A stretch of 64,000 bases of DNA from NCBI GenBank assembly GCA_033557465.1, contig CM066048.1:18948305-19012304 (forward strand), read 5' to 3'. The position numbers were made by a program, and so were the translations under genes. The DNA is from Ichthyophis bannanicus (Eukaryota > Chordata > Amphibia > Gymnophiona > Ichthyophiidae). Of the stretch, positions 53,791 through 63,422 are shown one piece after another; the stretch's first letter is position 1, and each line of letters opens with the position of its first letter. The notes under the pieces are model-generated. The model saw nothing but the letters and a program-made list of their open reading frames with translations, ran no database searches and was not told where the DNA came from.

Positions 53791-54950
53791 GAGGACCATA
53801 CCTAGCCCTGTGCAAGCAGTGCAGTCGCACAGGGCACAAAGCCTTGGGGGCGCATTTTGGCTCTCTGCTTTTGCCCTGCCACCGCTGGCAGGACAATAGT
53901 AGGCAGTTAAAATGCGCCCCAAGCCTTTTCGCAGCACGTTTAAGCAGGACTGGTCCCTCCCTCCTCCAACACGATGTCAGAGCATAAGAACATAAGATAT
54001 GCCATACTGGGTCAGACCAAGGTCCATCAAGCCCAGTATTCTGTTTCCAACAGTGGCCAATCTAGGTCATACGTACCTAGCAGTTTCCCCAAGGGACACA
54101 GGTTCCACAATGCTTGTATTGGTTCAAGCATTGATATCCTGGGTCCCTTCTTAATAATGGTTTATGGACCTTTCCTCCAGGAACTTGTCCAAACCTTTTT
54201 TAAACCCAGCTACACTAACAGCCTTTACTACATCCTCCGGTAACAAATTCCAGAGTTTGATTACACGTTGAGTGAAAAAAATATTTTCTTTTATTAGTCT
54301 TAAATAGTTTACCCTGTAGCTTCATTGCATGTCCCCTAGTCTTTCTATATTCTGATAAGGTAAACAATCGATCTACGTTTACCCGTTCCACTCCGTTCAT
54401 TAATTTATAGACTTCTATCATATCTCCCCTCAGCCGTCTCTTTTCCAGGTTAAAGAGCCCCAACCTTTTTAGCCTTTCTTCATAGGAGTAGCCTTCCATC
54501 CCCTTTACCATTTTGGTGGCTCTTCTCTGAACCTTTTCTAAAATTGCTATATCCTTTTTAAGATATGGCGACCAGAATTGCACACAATATTCAAGGTGCA
54601 GTCTCACCATGGAACGATATAGAGGCATTATAATATCTTTTGTTTTATTTTCCATTCCTTTCCTTATCATACCTAGCATTCTATTTGCTCTCTTGGCCGC
54701 AGGGAGGGACAGATCTGCTTAGAGTGCTGGCGCCTTTCAAATTGGGCGCATGCCCCCCCCCCCTCCTCCTCCCTATACCTCCATCCAGCGCTGCCTGCTC
54801 TTTCCCTGCTTCCGGCGCCGCCGTGAAAAAAACAGAGGGCGGCAGCAGCAGGGAAACAGCAGGCAGCGCTGGACAGAGGTATGAGGGGAGGGGGGCGTGC
54901 GCCCGAGCTGCAAGTTGCACAGGGCACGATTGCAGCTCGATATGGCCCTG
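53791..54950. mobile_element. hAT-like B element, inserted in hAT-like A3
   Basis: Flanked by a perfect 8-bp duplication TGTGCAAA (53783-53790 and 54951-54958). The ends GAGGACCATA and the complement of TATGGCCCTG match at 8 of 10. The uninterrupted site is seen at 1918-1935 ('cttggtgtgcaaacatcttg'), which confirms both borders. It contains a CR1-B (53974-54702); without it the element is about 430 bases and has no coding capacity. Confidence 0.9.
53974..54702 (-). mobile_element. CR1-B 3' end, young copy 2
   Basis: A minus-strand CR1-B inserted in hAT-like B. It matches 49226-49907 almost base for base but extends about 45 bases further at its 5' side. The frame 54679-54215 is the same protein with one extra A in the A-run near 54277 (shifting the final part) and one Pro-to-Leu change ('VRLHLEYC'). 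It is the innermost element of the four-level nest. Confidence 0.92.
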
Positions 54951-55122
54951 TGTGCAAACATCTTGCATTTCCTCCATATAATCTAATCGGCTTTTGGTTT
55001 GGTTCAGTCTCTGATTGGATTTCTGAAAAAGCCCAGCCCCCCTCTAAGGTAGGGGGGGAGGGGGCGCCATCTCATTCTTTGCCTCAGGCAGCAGACTGCC
55101 TTGAGCCGCCCCTGGGTTTCAA

Positions 55123-55830
55123 CCGGCACCATACGCTGCAAACTAAGCAAAGAAAGGGCTTCATGGGCAAAGGCCAAGGAGGACCCCATGTTCAAAGATA
55201 AACATAAAAAGGCACGCCTGATCTTTGCTTAAACCCACCTTGATAAACCACAATCCTTCTGGGAAAATATTCTGTGTACAGATGAAACCAAACTTGAGCT
55301 CTTAGAAACTGTAGACCAGTGATACATTTACAGGCAAAGAAATGAAGCTTATAAGGAAAAAAAGCACCCTTCCTACAGTTAAATATGGTGGAGGTTCGAT
55401 AATGTTATAAGGCTGTTTTGCTGCCTCAGGAACTGGAGGCCTGAAACGTATTAAAGGAATCATGAAGTCAGAGGATTAACAAAGTATTTTGGAGCGAAAT
55501 GTGCTACCTAGTGTCAGAAAGCTAGGTCTGGGTCAATGGACACGGATCCTCCAACAGGACAATGACCCAAAACATACATTCAAAAGTACAAAAGAATGGT
55601 TAAAAAGGAACAAAAGGACTGTTCTAAACTGTCCAGCAATTGAGTCCTGATCTCAATCCAATTGGGAACCTTTAGAAAGAGCTGAAATCTACCATTGGTA
55701 AAAGGAATCCTGGAAACATACATGAGCTGGAACAAATCGCATTTGAAAAGTGGGAGAAACTACCAGCAGATAGATGTACGAAACTTATAGATGGCTACAA
55801 GAAACGTTTCGAGGCTGTCATCACTGCCAA
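55123..55830 (+). pseudogene. Tc1-like transposase DDE part, decayed
   Basis: In shifting frames: 'FWENILCTDETKLELL' near 55258-55305 (first catalytic Asp), 'WTRILQQDNDPKHT' near 55540-55580 (second Asp) and 'EWLKRNKRTVL' just after, followed by a degraded third catalytic region near 55630-55680. At least three stops or shifts interrupt it. The order and motifs are Tc1-type DDE. Confidence 0.82.
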
Positions 55831-56069
55831 GTGTTGTGCAATCAAGTATTAGTGAAGGGAGACATTAATCCTGTCCAGGTCATATTTTGTGTTTTTTATT
55901 TAAGATCACTATGTCTAAGTTGCACAGACATCTTTTTTTGTTGTATACCTTTGAACATACTATTAAAATATCATGATGTCATACAGTTGGAATATTTCCA
56001 ATTATTTCTCAAAATATTGTACATAACATACCAAAAAAGCAAGGGTGCCAATATTTATTTAAGTTTTTT

Positions 56070-56244
56070 TATACAACTTTATCATTTCAGTCAAAGTGAT
56101 TTACACTTAAACTTGGTAATGTACATTAAACAGAGACACTTATAACTTGGATTTTTCTGAAGTAATGGAGAGTTAAGTAACTTGCTCAAGGCCACAAGGA
56201 GTGCTAGTGGGAATCAAACCCTGGTCTCTTGGTTCCCAAGCAAA
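56070..56244 (-). mobile_element. SINE truncated by the provirus
   Basis: Minus-strand SINE of the same group as 4391-4655 and 40676-40897: core 'gagttaagtaacttgctcaa' (plus sense) and B box as GGAATCAAACC (56210-56220). The tRNA head stops at 'ccaagcaaa', where the LTR begins, so the A-box side should lie beyond the far end of the provirus, outside this window. Confidence 0.75.
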
Positions 56245-56884
56245 TGTGGTAGGCGAAGGCCTATGATCCACGCTGAATGAAGGCAGGCAGGCCTAAGCAG
56301 CTTGACCTGTAAATGAGGCCTGTGGTTAGGCCCTGAGGAGTGAAATTCCCCCCAATATTGCCTCCATAGAATTGAAACTTAACTAAGCTTAAATGAACAT
56401 AGCTGAGCAGAAACGAAACTCAGAGAAAAACAGTAAACCATTTTAATTAACACTGATAAGATGTGTGCAGCTTCTATGGAATTAATTAACTCTGTTGAGA
56501 GAGAGGTTACAGTGCCCTGCTTTCCCACATATTCCAGCTGGAAAGTGACCTTGGAGGAGAAAAGTATCGAAGTTGGTGAACTGACCATTGTAATTGGGAC
56601 TGAAGGGGGGGAAAGCAGGTGCTGAGCCTAGTCAAAGGTTCTAATTGGATAGCTACGTAATGGTACCGGAACCAATAGAAGGTGTTAGAAGGGTTACCGG
56701 GACCAATGGAAAGTTTGCCTATGTCTAGAATAGGAAAGAAAGCTATAAAAGTTGTTGTTTTGCTAGAAACCATTGCTCAGCCATTTTGAATTTGATTCTG
56801 CTTGAGACTTGTGCACAAATAAATGATTTGGACCTTCTGAACTGACTCCTGGTATTATTGAGTTGTCTGCGCTCTGCTGCTACA
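56245..56884 (+). promoter_or_regulatory. 5' LTR
   Basis: Begins TGTGGTAGG and ends TACA, about 640 bases. A TATA box TATAAAA is at 56744-56750 and a polyadenylation signal AATAAA at 56818-56823, so U3, R and U5 can be placed roughly. Two similar 17-base motifs (TACCGGAACCAATAGAA at 56664, TACCGGGACCAATGGAA at 56695) lie 31 bases apart upstream of TATA and each contains a CCAAT box. The LTR would drive proviral transcription. Confidence 0.88.
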
Positions 56885-56890
56885 TATTCT

Positions 56891-56908
56891 TGGTGCGTTG
56901 GCCGGGAA
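56891..56908 (+). other. Primer-binding site, tRNA-Gly type
   Basis: TGGTGCGTTGGCCGGGAA, six bases after the LTR end. It is complementary to the 3' end of vertebrate tRNA-Gly (which would give TGGTGCATTGGCCGGGAA) with one difference. It would bind the tRNA that primes minus-strand DNA synthesis. Most gammaretroviruses use tRNA-Pro, so this choice is a useful lineage mark. Confidence 0.8.
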
Positions 56909-57615
56909 GGTGTGGTAATAGAGGGTATACAGGGCAATATACCACGACTTTCCGCCTCTACAGGTTTGGTCCTGCCGGGATCGTGCCCTCCCGACGTGGG
57001 CTCGGCTCCCAGGCGCCACCGGTCCAGTTGTATTGGAGGGAGTTGGGCCAGGCCTCGGCGGGTGCCGGGTCCGGTTGGAGCCAACACCTCGAACCCGTGG
57101 GGGGAGTCCGAGGTCCAACTCATGCGCTTGCTTGGGAGCGGGAACCGGATCCGGTGAGTATAGTTTTGATTTGACTAGACAGAGCAGAACTGTTGTTTGA
57201 ACTTTGAAACTTTGGAATTTGATATTGGTAAGAGAGCCTGATCAACTCTCAAGACGGTCCGATTAACCCTGCATGAGTATGCGCAGGGCGAAACCATCGT
57301 CTTTTTGATTTAGATTTTGGAATTTGATATAGCCTAGTCAGCAGAGACAGGATTGGGCTATTTTTGGGATATGTTGCTAGCATGATTGTGTGAATAAAGT
57401 GTGAATGAGAGGTCTGGCAGCACGGACCAAGCGAAGGCGGACTCCTGAGTAACGCATTTTCTGGCCGGGCGACCGCGTCCAGATCGTAAAAAGGAGGAAG
57501 CGACCGTCTTGTCTTGTTGTTTGTTTCTCCTAAATGTCTCTAGGGCCGTGAGGACCCCTTACCCACGGTCCGCCCTCCTTTTCCCTTCTGTTTGTTGTAG
57601 CGCGCACACATCGAT
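56909..57615 (+). other. Proviral leader
   Basis: About 700 bases between primer site and gag ATG without a supported gene. It should hold the packaging signal, which I cannot define from sequence alone. The open frames here (56858-57174) overlap the primer site and are not supported. A pyrimidine-rich tract ('ccctccttttcccttctgtttg') lies at 57572-57593. Confidence 0.6.
57154..57160 (+). other. Candidate 5' splice site in the leader
   Basis: CCG/GTGAGTA at 57151-57160 is close to the vertebrate donor consensus and lies between primer site and gag, as expected for the donor of a spliced env RNA. A possible acceptor is 'ctgtttctaatacag' ending at 63199. Confidence 0.55.
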
Positions 57616-58830
57616 ATGGGAGGGGCGGGGTCTACTAGGCACACTCCGTTAGAATGTATGATCAAGTATTTTAATAAAGGATATTCAGGAGATTATGGAG
57701 TGAAAATGACTGCCTCACGATTGCAGCTTTTGTGTACTAGGGAGTGGCCCATTATAGACCCCCTGCGGCCGCGAGATGGCACCTTTAGCCTAGGAATTAT
57801 TCGATCAGTTCATCAGAAGGTGCGACTAGCGCACCCTGATCAGTACCCTTATATAGACTCTTGGCTAAGTATTTGTGAGAATCCACCCCCTTGGGCAAAG
57901 CGTTGCTATGAAGAGCAGTGCAGAATATTGTTAGCATTGACAGATCAGACCCCGAAGACAGGGACAGCAGAGAAATCTAGTCAGAAACCTATCCTGGTAG
58001 ATCCTGAGTCCCCGGGAGTTGTAACTAGACAGCCCCAAGCTCAGCACCCAGTAAAAGTACCCCCGCGTCCTGCAGTAGTTCCGCAGCGACAGCGAGACCC
58101 AACTCCAGAACCACGCCCGGAAGAGCAAGTAGATGATCCCCCTCTTGATGATGATTCAGGCACACTTGAGGATCAAGAAAAGGCTGAGTCAGAAGAAGAA
58201 GAAGAAGAGGAAGAGTCCTCTCAGGGCGACACAGATAGTACAGTATCAGTAGCTAGTGTAAGCTCGCCTGTAGCGAGTAAAGCGCCCCAGGCCAAACATA
58301 TTGTGCACAAGCAACCCATTGCTAAGAAAGTTTCTGTAAGGCTACAGAAAACTTCTGTTAAGAAAATGATGCCATTACGGCAAGTCCCGGGACTACCCGT
58401 GCGAGATGAGAATGACCAAATAGTCGCGGGACCCCTGAGTCTAGTATATGTGCCTTTCTCCACTGCTGATTTGTTAAATTGGAAAGTGCACTATGCATCT
58501 TACACCAATAAGCCCCAAGAATTAACAGAATTAATGCATACAATTATGGAAACTCACCAACCCACTTGGGCAGATTGCCGTCAGCTCCTGTCTACTTTAT
58601 TTACTACTGAGGAGCGGACACGAATCAAGCGAGCAGCTATTGACTGGCTGGCGGACAATCCCCTGGTAGAGAGGGAGGAAGCAGGAATAGACAATCGCGA
58701 GGCAGCTCAGAAAGAATTTCCTAACGAAGACCCCAAATGGGATCCAAATACTGAGATGGGGTCCAGAGCCCTATCCCGGTTTCGCCAAGGCCTCATGCAA
58801 GGTCTGAGAAGGGGGGTCAGAAAGCCATGA
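57616..58830 (+). pseudogene. gag: Provirus gag, first part (matrix, linker, capsid N-part)
   Basis: 404 codons from ATG 57616, in a good initiation context (G at -3 and +4). MG at the start fits N-myristoylation of matrix. Matrix-like wording ('REWPIIDPLRPRDGTFSLG') spans about residues 45-65; a Pro-rich then very acidic linker is at about residues 120-215; capsid starts near residue 250 and includes 'THQPTWADCRQLL'. The frame ends after 'RRGVRKP' at a TGA made by a frame change: the capsid continues in another register from about 58827. A PPPW sequence near residue 95 is present; a classic PPPY late motif is not seen. Confidence 0.9.
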
Positions 58831-59465
58831 ATCTCTCTAAAGTAACCGAAGTTAATCAGGGCATAGATGAGAGCCCTGCAGTATTTTATGAAAGATTGAC
58901 TGAAGCATACAGAATGTACACTCCCTACGACCCAGATGCACCAGGAAGCTTATGCATGGTGAATTCTGCTTTTGTAAACCAGTCACAACCAGACATTAGA
59001 CGTAAGCTACAGAAATTAGAAGGGTTTGCGGGCATGAATGCAACACAGTTACTAGAAGTCGCTCATAAAGTGTATGTGAATCGTGATAATGAAAGACAGA
59101 GAGAAAGTGATCGAAGGATGAAGAAGAAAGCGTATTTTTTGGCTGCGGCCATAGTGGAACAGAAAAGGGGAGGTGTCCCTAGTCGAAGGAGCAGAGGAAG
59201 AGGGCAGGGCCGAGGAGATGACCGGCCCCCATTAGGCGCAAACCAATGCGCTTATTGCAGGGAGGAAGGACATTGGAGAAGTGCATGCCCGCGACTCGAA
59301 GAAGCCTCTCAGGATGAAGGGGAACACGCCCCTTGGAGGGAAAGAGAGAAAGGCCAGCCCCAAAATCGCAGAGGAACCAATCGAGAACAGTATCAACGTG
59401 AACGCACGGAGGCCATCCAGGGAGTGGCAGCCGCCACAGCCTATGATCTGGATGAAGCAGATTAG
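58827..59465 (+). pseudogene. gag: Provirus gag, second part (capsid C-part, nucleocapsid)
   Basis: 212 codons in a shifted register; the first ATG is probably not a real start but falls at the break. Capsid C-terminal wording ('FYERLTEAYRMYTPYDP') comes first, then a basic Arg/Gly-rich stretch and one zinc knuckle of type C-x2-C-x4-H-x4-C ('CAYCREEGHWRSAC', about residues 141-154). A single knuckle is typical of gammaretroviruses. The frame ends at TAG 59463-59465, behind which pro-pol continues in the same register. Confidence 0.9.
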
Positions 59466-61472
59466 GACAGACCGGGCTCCGAATTCGCTTTAGGTCTCCA
59501 GGAGCCTATGGTCAGTATACAAATAGGAGACCAATTCATGGACTTTATGGTTGATACTGGAGCAGAACATTCTGTAGTAGATAAACAAATAGCCCCTCTT
59601 TCTACAAGAGCAGTCACCATTGTAGGAGCGACTGGTGCTAAAGCCACAAAGTCTTTTCTCCAAAATCGTATATGTAATCTAGGAGGACAGCAAATAACGC
59701 ACCAATTCCTTTACATGCCCGAGTGCCCAGTGCCATTACTGGGACGAGATATGCTAGCCAAACTGCAAGCCCAAATATCCTTTACTGAGAAAGGAGAGAT
59801 GCAGATGACAGTAAATTCCCAGTCAAAACCTGCTGGACTGATGTTGCTTACTGTTCCACGAGAAGAGGAGTGGAGATATTACAGTACCGAGCCAAATACT
59901 GAGCCAATCGTTGATACCTATTTTGAACCTACTCTGAAAAGCATTGATGCCCCTCCTGGAGTATGGGCAGAGGGCAATCCACCAGGCCTGGCCAAACATA
60001 TAGCTCCAATAATTGTGAACCTCAAGCCTAGTGCACAACCAGTACATGTCAAGCAATATCCACTTCCAAGAGCAGCAATTGAAGGCATCCATCGCCATTT
60101 GCTAAGGCTACTGGAGTATGGCCTACTCAAAGTTTGTCAGTCGCCATGGAACACTCCTCTCCTGCCAGTGAAGAAGCCTGGGACAGGTGACTACCGCCCA
60201 GTACAAGATTTAAGGAGAGTGAATGAAGCAGTTGAGACCATACATCCAGTTGTGCCGAACCCTTACACACTCTTAGGATTGATTCCTGCTGAAGCTACTC
60301 ATTTTACTGTTTTGGATCTGAAAGATGCGTTTTTCTGCATAAGATTAGCCCCAATTAGCCAATTGCTGTTTGCCTTTGAATGGCAGGACCCTGTCTCAGG
60401 GAGACGGGGCCAACTTACTTGGACACGATTACCTCATGGATTCAAGAATTCGCCCACCATTTTCAGTGCTGCACTAAACCAAGATCTTTCAAGCTACCCA
60501 GTGGCCCCTGGGAAAAGAGTACTCCTCCAATATGTAGATGACCTACTGGTAGCTGCTACATCGGAAAGCGAATGTATACAAGCTACTACTGACCTTTTGC
60601 AACTATTGGATGAAGCTGGATATAAAGTCTCCAGAGCAAAAGCACAGCTATGCCAAAAAGAAGTAAAATACTTGGGTTTCTGTCTAACCAAAGGAAGCCG
60701 ACAGTTGGGACGCGAGAGAAAAGAAGCCGTGTGCAGTATCCCAACCCCAACTACCAGAAAGCAAGTCAGAGCCTTTCTGGGAGCAGCAGGATACTGCCGG
60801 ATATGGATACCCAACTTTGCTCAGATTGCCAAACCACTATATGAAGCCACCAAGGGAGAAGAAAAGTCGCCACTCGAGTGGGGACCTGAACAAGACGCCG
60901 CTTTCAAAACCCTGAAAGAAGAATTGATGTCGTCACCAGCACTCGGGTTGCCAGATGTCCACAAGCCATTCCATCTATTTGTGCATGAGATGCAAGGAAA
61001 TGCCTTAGGCATGTTGACTCAGAAATTGGGACATTGGGAGAGACCCGTAGCATACCTATCGAAACAATTGGATACTGTGGCCAAAGGATGGCCACCATGT
61101 TTAAGAGCAGTCGCAGCCACAGCATTATTAGTGAGTGAAGCAGACAAACTCACCTTAGGACAGAATCTACGTGTTACCGTACCACATGCGGTACTTGCCC
61201 TGATGGAGCAGAAAGCAAATCATTGGCTCACCAATTCTCGAATGCTGAAATACCAATGCATGTTATGTGAAAATCCACAGATACAACTGGAAGTGAGCCA
61301 TGCCTTGAACCCAGCTACATTGATACCAATCAGCGAAGACCCTCCAGAGCATGACTGTATAGAAGTTATGGATACTGTATTCTCAAGTCGACCTGATCTG
61401 ACAGATGTGCCCCTGGAGAATCCTGATCAGACTTATTTTGTGGATGGAAGCAGTCTCATTATCGATGGATGA
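59466..61472 (+). pseudogene. pol: Provirus protease and reverse transcriptase, RNase H start
   Basis: The register stays open from the gag UAG through ATG 59508 to TGA 61470-61472. Protease active site 'VDTGAEHSVVD' and 'LLGRDML' lie near residues 15-25 and 76-82 counted from 59508. RT motifs: 'YRPVQDLRRVNEAV', 'LDLKDAFF' and 'YVDDLLVA' (YVDD at about residues 342-345). The RNase H begins at 'YFVDGSS' with its first catalytic Asp, and the stop falls a few codons later. UAG in frame suggests gag-pol expression by readthrough, as in murine leukaemia virus. The TGA truncates RNase H. Confidence 0.92.
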
Positions 61473-63120
61473 CGCTGTGCCGGGTATGCAGTAGTCACCC
61501 GGGATGAAGTCATTGAATCATCAGCCCTTGCGTCGGGCACATCAGCACAGAAAGCAGAATTGATAGCACTCACCAGAGCCCTAGTATTGGGTGCGAAACA
61601 TTTTGTTGAACGTATACACCGACTCGAAATATGCCTTCACCACTTTGCATGCACATGGGGCTCTCTACAAAGAACGAGGGCTCATTACGTCAGGAGGCAA
61701 ATCAGTCAAATATGGCCCAGAAATATTGATGTTATTAGATGCAGTATGGGCCCCTACACGGGTGGCCATCATACATTGTAGAGGACACCAAGCAGGAAAA
61801 GGAGAAGTGGCCCAAGGAAACAGATTCGCTGATGCTTCAGCACGAAAAGCAGCCATGACAGGCCAAATTTCACCACAGGCCACACCAATACAAGCAGCAT
61901 TGTTCCCAGTACCTCTTAATCTATGGACACCACGATATACCACCAACGAATTGGATTACTACTGTAACAAAGAAGAAGGAGTACTGAAAGATGGATGGAT
62001 TGAACTGCCACCATCAGAGGGCAGTCAACCTCCAGGACGCATAGTGATTCCTGAACTCTTGGGATCAGCCTTTGTCAAAGCCTTTCATCAAGCTACACAT
62101 TATGGGAAGAGTGCTATGGAAAGAGCACTTAGACCGCACTTTTGTATTGCCTTATTGGCAGCCCTGTCAGCCTCAGTGGCTCGCCAATGTCTGATTTGTG
62201 CCAAGAATAATGCCAAACAGGGTCCCACGCCACCACCCCGAGTTCAGTCAGGAGGTGTTACTCCCATGCACCACCTGCAGATAGACTTTACCGAAATGCC
62301 AATGTCTGGCGGATACCGCTATATGTTAGTATTAGTTTGTACCTTCTCTGGGTGGGTAGAGGCCTTTCCCACAAGAACTGAGAAAGCCCGAGAAGTTACT
62401 AAAGTGTTGCTGAGAGAAATTATCCCCAGATTTGGAATTCCAGCAGTAATAGGGTCGGAGAATGGGCCCTCATTTGTATCTCAGATTACCCAACAGTTAG
62501 CAAGTGCTTTGAAGATACAGTGGAAGTTACACACAGCATATAGACCTCAGAGTTCAGGGAAAGTTGAGCGAATGAATCGAACTTTGAAATCCCAGATATC
62601 CAAGCTATGTCAGGAGACCCACCTGAAGTGGCCCCAGGTTCTCCCCATAGCCTTACTTAGAATACGCTCAGCCCCTGTAAAATCATCAGGATTTTCCCCT
62701 TTTGAAGTTATGTATGGCAAACCTCCACCAATAGTCCAGGGTGTGAAAGGTAGTTTGTCACAGATAGGTTCAGAAATCATCAGACAAGAACTTCTAGCTC
62801 TTAGTTCTGTTCTGCAGACTCTCCATACGTGGATACAGGACCAGTTGCCCATCAATCTGACGGAACCATTGCACCCCTACAAGCCTGGTACCTCGGTGTG
62901 GGTCAAAGATGGGAAGAAAACACCGTTGGAACCGCATTGGAAGGGGCCTTATACCGTCATCCTGTCTACCCCGACTGCAGTAAAGGTAACAGAAATCGAC
63001 TCCTGGATCCACCACAGCAGAGTCAAGTTAGCAGCAGTTCCAGATCAGGACCAGTGGACAGCAGAGCCGCATCCTGACGTCCCTTTGCGTCTCACCCTAC
63101 GGAGGCAGCCAGCAACCTAG
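61473..63120 (+). pseudogene. pol: Provirus RNase H end and integrase
   Basis: After the TGA the same register continues with RNase H wording to about 61600, then a frame change leads into the 509-codon frame 61591-63120. That frame has 'YTDSKYAFTTLHAHG' (RNase H), the H-H-C-C zinc region ('FHQATHY' and 'CLICAKN') and the integrase core: Asp in 'QIDFTEMP' (codon 232), Glu in 'GSENGPSF' where Asp is expected (codon 290, GAG 62458-62460), and Glu in 'GKVERMNR' (codon 326). 35 residues separate the last two, as in DD35E. The D-to-E change should impair integration. Confidence 0.92.
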
Positions 63121-63422
63121 AACCTTTTGAGGACACCCATGAGTTGCAGTGTCCTACAGCAGCCAAGTCTTTCGAAGAGGATTGCTGTTTCTAATACAGC
63201 AAAAACATTTGTTTTCTTCATTGAATAACTGTGCTTCCATAGACTCTCGTCAGACCAGCTGTAATTGATAAGCTGGCACCGCAGCAGGACATTTGAGGAT
63301 CTTCAATCAACATCGACACCCGTTGAATTGCTTTATTAGCAAACGGGTCAGCATCGTGCCAAGAAGAAGAAGACGTCGTGGTCAAGATTTTCCAGCAGAG
63401 ACCCAGAAGGACTACAATCAAC
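63121..63422 (+). other. pol-env spacer
   Basis: About 300 bases between the pol stop and env ATG without an open frame of note. A candidate splice acceptor 'ctgtttctaatacag' ends at 63199 and another AG after a pyrimidine stretch is at 63241-63242. In many gammaretroviruses pol and env overlap, so a separate spacer is a distinguishing trait. Confidence 0.6.

Larger units (their letters stand above)
51103..55114. mobile_element. hAT-like A element, copy 3, inserted in Tc1
   Basis: It starts CAGGGGTGGCTC and ends GAGCCGCCCCTG (inverted ends) and is flanked by a perfect 8-bp duplication GGTTTCAA (51095-51102 and 55115-55122). The inner order is the same as in the other complete copies: palindrome, G-rich minisatellite (longest here), then the 3' section matching 1145-2083. 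The 3' section is itself interrupted by hAT-like B at 53791-54950. No transposase frame. Confidence 0.92.
50430..56060 (+). mobile_element. Tc1-like transposon, split by hAT-like A3
   Basis: The left end has 'cttattggcacccttgcag' (about 50451-50470) and the right end the complement 'gcaagggtgccaatattta' (about 56039-56057), giving inverted ends. The transposase is split into 50806-51094 and 55123-55830. Removing the insertion leaves about 1.6 kb, the normal Tc1 size. The exact outer bases are approximate. Confidence 0.88.

Noticed and set aside
56858..57174. Open frames ahead of gag
   Set aside because: They span the LTR end, primer site and leader, lack domains, and start codons there are in the non-coding part expected for a retroviral leader.
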